DNA of 64,000 nt from Nautilus pompilius. Taxonomy: Eukaryota; Mollusca; Cephalopoda; Nautilida; Nautilidae. This document shows, piece after piece, positions 58,331-64,000 of the stretch. Below the pieces are notes generated by a model. That model did no database searches. It was not told where the DNA came from and worked only from the letters and a program-made list of their open reading frames with translations. Location: the NCBI GenBank assembly GCA_018389105.1, contig JACATO010000933.1, positions 806,001-870,000 of the forward strand, read 5' to 3'. A program made the translations under genes and the position numbers. Position 1 is the first letter of the stretch, and every line of letters starts with the position of its first letter.

Positions 58331-58372
58331 ATGGATGATGATGATGATAATGATGAGGTGATGATGATGATG
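58331..58372. repeat. Imperfect (GAT)n microsatellite
   Basis: GAT units interrupted by GATAAT and GAGGT; no frame through it is coding. Confidence 0.8.
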
Positions 58373-58559
58373 CGCTGCCAGGCGAAATAAATAAAACAGG
58401 ATCTAGTTTTATAAATGCTGATTGGGACTTGTTGTTCTTTTGTCAGGTTAACAGCAAATTGTGTAGGCAAAAATTAAAATGTTGTGCAGTTTTTCTCTGT
58501 TTGATAGTATTATCAGGATAATATTTTATCGTGTATTACGCGTTTCAAGGAGAAGGCGA

Positions 58560-58641
58560 GTGAGTATACACTGCCCGTTATACTCACCAGTATATGGAAG
58601 TCACGAGGCCAGTGAGCATACACTGACGGCTATAGACTCAC
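58560..58641. repeat. Duplicated hairpin
   Basis: GTGAGTATACACTGCCCGTT is followed by TATACTCAC (58560-58587), a 9-bp perfect stem. The unit recurs 52 bp on as GTGAGCATACACTGACGGC and TATAGACTCAC (58612-58641). Downstream flanks (AGTATATGG, AGTACATAGG) are also alike, so the repeat unit is longer than the hairpin. Confidence 0.6.
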
Positions 58642-61600
58642 TAGTACATAGGGTTTTTATCATTACAGAAATACGTAAGACTTATTCTCAATTATTCGCC
58701 ATCCCGGCCGCCGGTAGAGTTTTCTTTAAAAATGATAGGTACTGTTTCGTTCCGTCTAAAGGAAATATGTGTGTGTGTGTGTGTGTTTGGGGGATGGATA
58801 CCGTAACAAGAAAGCTAATTTAATTTGTTAGTTTATAAATATTCTAAAGTAAAGATTTCCTTGAGACGGCGAATTAAATACAGAGGTGTTAACTGGCAGT
58901 ACTTCGGTACTTTCTGTGAAGAATCTACTATAAATGTACTGTAATCGATGTAACGGTACTCACATTATCTATCCTCGCAGATCCGATGTACCATAGTGGG
59001 TAACCACTTATCGTTAATCAAATAGGTTCACACTTCCTCTCTCTCTCTCTCTCTCCACCGACTCCATCAATCCCTCGCTGATCAGCCGCCGTCTCTGATC
59101 TTGTAACAGAACTCTGTGACTATGCCCCAGCAAGTTCTTCTGACTTGTTTCGTGCGCGTGCTGCCGGTTGTTGTTCTGCCGCATTTTTTTTTGTGTGTGT
59201 GGCTCCCTGACCGCCAGTTCTTCGACATTCTCCCTGCCAGATGCGGCCAACTGCGGGCTTTCGCGATGATCCAACCCGCACGATTCATAAAAGCTTCTAA
59301 CTGGGGCACCTTTTTTCTGCCATGTGGCCGTCATATTGGTAAACGTTTCGGAGGAGGCATTTATTAAAGAATTATCAATTTTACTATTAAAATTTTCTTT
59401 TATTATTTTTGCACGACAGTTCAGCAGCCCATGCAGGATGGCCTACTTCAAGTGAGAAATTCTATCTCTTAAAGAGGTAGATACTACTGAAAATATATAG
59501 GCATTTAAAAGAAAGCCTTGTTTTTATTAAAAGGAACCATAATTTTGATAATAATTGCAAGTAACCGGAAACATTCAGCAGCAGCTAGAAAGATTTGTCA
59601 AAATTTTGTTTATTTTCTGTTGCTTAGCGTCAAGGTGCCTCCTCCCCATCTTCTAATAGGTTATTCTTTTTCTCTTCTTAATTAACAGTCGGGTTGGCCA
59701 TCCACCAGAAGAGGGAGCTTCTTTAACTCTCTCCTATAACAGATTTACGGGATTCGTTGTTTTGTTCGACCACTGAACGAAAATTATCCCCACTCGACGA
59801 ATTTAGGGGATGAGAGGGCATCAGCGGTCAGCCGACGTCGTTGGGCCGCGCCCCATCTAACAGTGAGGCTGCGGGGAAGTTGCCAGCGTTCCCCAACAAT
59901 CCCACTGTCAGACAGCACGCGGCGGAGCCGGACGGGTGTTTCCACAAAACGAAACTAAGTGGGGGGGGACAGAAATCTGTTTTGAGCAACAAAAAAAAAC
60001 TACTTACCTTTTAATTTGCTATCAGCTTAGAGTCGACGCCAAATAAAAAAAAAAAAAAAATATTTAGTGTCAATTGTTGCCAACAAAAAAAGGGGAAAGT
60101 GATGGATTTTCTTATGCGGGAGGTTGTGGTATCGCGTGGTCCGGAGCCCGTGACCGGAGCCAGTCCGCGGCGCCGCTGACTCTCCGAGCCGACTCGGTGT
60201 CGAGTCGCTGCTGCCGGTCCGGTCTCTGAAAGTTGGCGGCGCGGTTCTTAGAACTTCCGCTGCTTGCTTCGGTAGCGCACTGTTACGGAAACAAAGAATT
60301 GGCGTAGGGAGATAGAGGGATCCGCCGGAGTTCCCGTCTACAATCTGGACAAATGGCCGACGGCTGTTTACGGTCACAGGATTCGCACCCCCATCGTGGG
60401 CCATCACTGCAGCCTCTGCACTAAGAGGGTTAATCGACCGACCGTCAAAGGGGTGGGTGGGGGGAGGGTATTTAGATGGAAAGAAATTACCTTGCGTGAC
60501 AGAAATCCAAACAAACTTTTGATCCGTCGATTTTCTCGCAGTCTAAGTAGGAACGAAATTGATTTCTACATGAACTGCGCACGAACCATAACCATGACAA
60601 CGGTAGCCACCCACGCGAGTAATATAGAAATAAAAAGTCAAGAGGGCAGGAAGTTACTGAAAACGGGGCCTTGTTTTGTGTTTTCGCCACACCACGTCTC
60701 CGTCGACCGGCCGACCACTTGTAACCCGGTCCAGCGCCCCGTGGAACTCGCGGCCTCGTCGAGTCGCTGATTCAGCTCATCGCCATCTTTTCGCTGTCGA
60801 GAAGACAATGGAAAATCTTCTCAATAAATAAACGTCCGAAGCTGTTACCTGTTCTGTTTGTGAGGGAGAAGGAAGGGGACACGAATTGGCCCTGAAGACA
60901 GTTTTACTAACAATGCACCTACAAACTTGGATGATCGCCCCAAATCATCTCGATGGCATTTAAATTCTAACGTTTTCTTTTAAAGTGCAGCCTTATGAAG
61001 AGAACCTTTTAAAATCACTACGGACCCACACCGGGAGGAGGTGTTACTGTCTGTCATAAATATAATTTAAAAAGGGGGGGGCAGAGATACCTGTAAACAG
61101 CTGGTCCGTGTCAGTCCCGGCAGATTCGTCGCATAATCCCTCCCGCAACAGAATGCAGATGTTTTACCTTTTATTAGCCTGTGGAACTAGGAAACTAGAA
61201 GTGGATTGGCTCATACGTGGACGATTACGCCAGCGGTGTTAATATTAGCGATAAACCGAACGCTTATCTTGTTCTCGGGTGTATTGCGCACCACTGTATA
61301 AATAATATATTAACGTGACAGCAGGAATCTCGACGGCTTATCATCTGCTTTTGCGTCCTGGACAGGAATATATTTTTTAAAAAGATACCATTAAATTAAT
61401 AATAGCATTTTCTTGGCTTTGTTCTTTTTGGCGGTAGTAGTGTTGTTGAATTTTTTTTTTTTTTCCAAAATGTAAATGGGGGCAGGACTATTTACTGCAA
61501 GCACCGGTCAAAACCCCTGCTTCTAAAAGTACCTTTTTCTCACCAAAATTAATCTCGTGTCTTGGTCGAAGTCCGCACGCGCGCCCGCTCATATTAAGGT

Positions 61601-61794
61601 GCGGAGAGGAAGAATCAAAGAATTCTGAAGCGCCACTGAACGAAATTTTGAGTTATTTTCTAACTGCTAATAGAATTTAGACTTAAAAGGTATAATTTTG
61701 CTCATTTCACAATTCACTAGCATTGAAACTAAAAAGAACACGGAAAGTGCAGCTTTTATTTGCGTATCGGCTATAAAATGTGACGGGGTTCAAG

Positions 61795-62035
61795 GCAGTT
61801 AACTAGGGACTGCACATCTGATCAGCTCCCTAACAGGGGCCCTAGGTTCGATTCCCTGTCGAAACCGGCTCGGTCCAGCTGACGTATCTCCCTGGCACGG
61901 TTTCCTCGTCAGCCTATAATGCGAGTTTTCCCTTACATCTAGAAATGGGCAGCGCGCCCTATCGGACAACCGCGGCACTACCCCTTTCCCGCACCAGGCG
62001 ATGTAGAGGTTTGGTGTGCCACACGACAACTCCAT
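61795..62035 (+). mobile_element. tRNA-derived SINE, same family as 29309-29580
   Basis: GGGACTGCACATCTGATCAG and CTAGGTTCGATTCCCTGTCG hold A- and B-box-like sequences; the B box GGTTCGATTCC is nearly canonical. The body (ACGGTTTCCTCGTCAGCC, then GAGTTTTCCCTTACATCTAG and AAATG) parallels the body of the element at 29309. The 3' portion (CGGACAACCGCGGCACTACC) is not seen there. Confidence 0.6.
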
Positions 62036-62979
62036 AATTTAAGAATAAATTCACAGCAAAATCATTGAACTAATCTGATTACAAAAATAAACAGGCATTA
62101 AATAAACACTATGGATAACTTTCTGTACTTTCTTCTTTTGATCCTGAAAAACAAAACAGTTTTTATTATTAGCACCATTTTAAAATTGTTAACTTCAAAG
62201 AAAAGCTCTGTGTTACAGGCCAGCTTAGAACGGTATAGGAAGCTAATAACCGGGTAACTTGTAATTTCTAATAGAAACGTTAAATAGTAAAGTTTGCAAA
62301 ATATTTCTAATGTATTATATTTACAGAGAACAACAAACAAACTTCTTACAGTTTATTAAAGACTGGAGAATCATCCATCCTTGGTTAATACTGGTAGACA
62401 GGCCCACCCAACGAAGCCCACCAATATAATAATGATAACACCAGGCCCCTTTATCCTTTACTGTAATCATTTAAAAGTTCTGGTTTCGACCCTTTTCGTA
62501 TTAGCTGGCTTTCACGCTTGGAAGTAAAAAAAACAACTTGTTTTAGATAGGATTCCACGGAGGAGCAACACCGCCCGAGCGCGCGACGTGGATAAACCTC
62601 GGTAGCGTCGTCCTGGGGATGGATCAGCAACATTCTGTTCACAGAGCCGGGAAGATGGGCCGGCCAGTCTAACCCAGCATCTTTCGAGCATTACTCTGAA
62701 GGCCGAAAGTCTAGCGGAGAAATACGTTTCCGGGGACACCAAATGTTTACCAGATTTGCTTAGCAACAAGAAAACGATTGACATACTTAAATTGAAAAAA
62801 AAATTCAAAATGAAAGCTAACGGGTGAATATGAGAGGTAATGCTGCGCCACCTGGAGAGTTAGCTCCCTTGCTGCTTTTTTTTTATTTTTATTTTTTTTT
62901 TTTTAGAAACTTTTGACAATTTGGTTAGGCGTAGATGCGACCGGTGGTTTGGAAAATTTCCCCCATGATTACCGAGATG

Positions 62980-63017
62980 GCGTTTGTGTATGTGTTTGTG
63001 TATGTGTTTGTGTGCGT
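62980..63017. repeat. Imperfect (TGTGTATGTGTT)n minisatellite
   Basis: About three copies of a 12-base GT-rich unit, followed by GTGGTGGGGGGG. Confidence 0.75.
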
Positions 63018-64000
63018 GAGTGGTGGGGGGGGGGAGGGGAGGTAATTCAGTGGTTCTGGAGAGATGTTCCAAGGATTCTAATTTTGTTCGGACAGCACAA
63101 AGGTTTCCGCAGAACGTGAGTCAGATGGGAGGGAGAAGCCGGGCCGCCGACGAACCGCTACCCCCACCCCCTATATAGAGAAAAAGCAAATAAACGATCA
63201 AACGAATCCCGATTGACCAGCAGCACCTTTTCGGGACAGCGAGATCGTTTCTTTCTTCCACACCAAAGCTTTCACGCACTTCTCCGTCCGAATCCTCCCT
63301 TCCTTCCCTTACACCGTCTCCAGGGCGCATCGCCGGCCCTGCAGCAGTTACTCCGACGAGCCAAGCCCCAGGACGTGGCCGCGGCCCGCCCCCCCCCCCG
63401 CTCCAGAAAGCCAGCCGTTCCGCCCCTTCTCTCACAGAGTCTGGGGGACCGGCGGCGGTTGGCAAAGCAAATGCTTGGTTTCCGTTCTGCATAAGGAGTC
63501 TCTTTGGTGAAGCTGGTTGGTAGGAGGATTTGTCTTCCGCATTCCCACCGGGCCACGGTGTGGTTTCCATTTCTGTTGTCGTCTTTTAAAACAAACGCTT
63601 GTTGCGGGTACTGATCGTGCACTCCGCACACAAATAAGCCAGAGGCCAATCAGCTGACGCGGAAGTCATTGATCCACAGATTCGGGATCGAATCAATCCC
63701 TGAGGCGGAACGGAAAACGGCTAAATGTCGAATACTAGCAAAAATCCCTCTAGTTTTCCTTCGAGTTAGTACAGGGTGACGGCCTGCAATGACTTTCTCT
63801 TATTAATAAAAACATCGTTCCCAAACATAATAACAAAATATTTAAAAAATCTTTTATTTTAGAAATAATAATAAAGTTTACACCTCAGACAGTTTTATAT
63901 CACCAAAAGTTATGATTAAACCATCTGTTTTTCTCAGGGGAATCAAATCGCATCTAGAATTTAAACTCCCAGACCAGGACTTAACAACTTATTAATTAAG

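Larger units (their letters stand above)
51700..63760. other. CpG-rich, GC-elevated region without an identifiable gene
   Basis: Base composition changes near 51.4 kb from the AT-rich SNAPC2 surroundings to sequence rich in CpG and in G or C homopolymers. It stays so, with AT-rich interruptions, to about 63.76 kb. Many open frames occur on both strands (for example 51704-52189, 60027-60407, 63121-63649), but they overlap each other, lack known motifs and are expected where stop codons are rare. It may hold promoters or leader exons of genes to the right. Confidence 0.5.

Noticed and set aside
63121-63649. Three overlapping minus-strand frames and one plus-strand frame
   Set aside because: Mutually exclusive frames in GC-rich DNA with no recognisable domain.
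1-64000. CRISPR arrays, operons, bacterial promoters, complete tRNA or rRNA genes
   Set aside because: None present: repeats are microsatellites or transposons, and tRNA-like boxes belong to SINE fragments lacking a full cloverleaf.

Overview
The window is animal nuclear DNA. It has spliced genes with GT-AG introns, a very long AT-rich intron, microsatellites and many decayed DNA transposons, and no prokaryotic gene layout. Two host genes can be identified from protein motifs and splice sites. The first is the start of a GSK3 kinase gene on the minus strand: coding exon 1 at 34193-34280, with everything from 1 to 34192 as its first intron. The second is a complete eight-exon gene for the SNAPC2 subunit of the snRNA-activating complex on the plus strand (35922-49422). 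They lie head to head across about 1.6 kb of CpG-rich DNA that probably acts as a shared promoter. SNAPC2 is strongly diverged from the human protein, and the transposon set (mariner, Tc1, Tigger, piggyBac, tRNA-derived SINEs) points to an invertebrate. A mollusc or other lophotrochozoan is a guess; I cannot fix the species.

Layout. 1-34192: GSK3 intron 1, filled with transposon relics. These are piggyBac (~950-2200), Tc1-like (3047-3966), an element with 14-bp terminal inverted repeats around an unnamed conserved ORF (4804-7198), a full-length mariner (8731-10021), a full-length Tigger (11475-13588), Tc1-like relics (~18690-19300, ~25260-25950, ~26240-26560), a second Tigger/pogo relic (~22000-23150), a Tc1/mariner element with intact ends (27149-28304) and a SINE (~29309-29580). 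34193-35909: GSK3 exon 1 and the divergent promoter. 35910-49422: SNAPC2, whose introns carry two TTAA-flanked piggyBac-type MITEs, a hAT-type MITE and probable SINEs. 49423-51400: downstream DNA with another Tc1 relic. 51400-64000: a CpG-rich stretch with no gene I can name. It holds a structured RNA-like or SINE-like unit with a poly-A tail (51421-51659), two copies of a short palindrome, a duplicated hairpin, a SINE and one unassigned ORF (57609-57917).

The two host genes have separate roles: GSK3 is a signalling kinase, and SNAPC2 helps load RNA polymerases II and III on snRNA promoters. Their only visible link is the shared promoter interval. All transposase copies here are broken. The mariner and Tigger copies keep both ends and TA target duplications.
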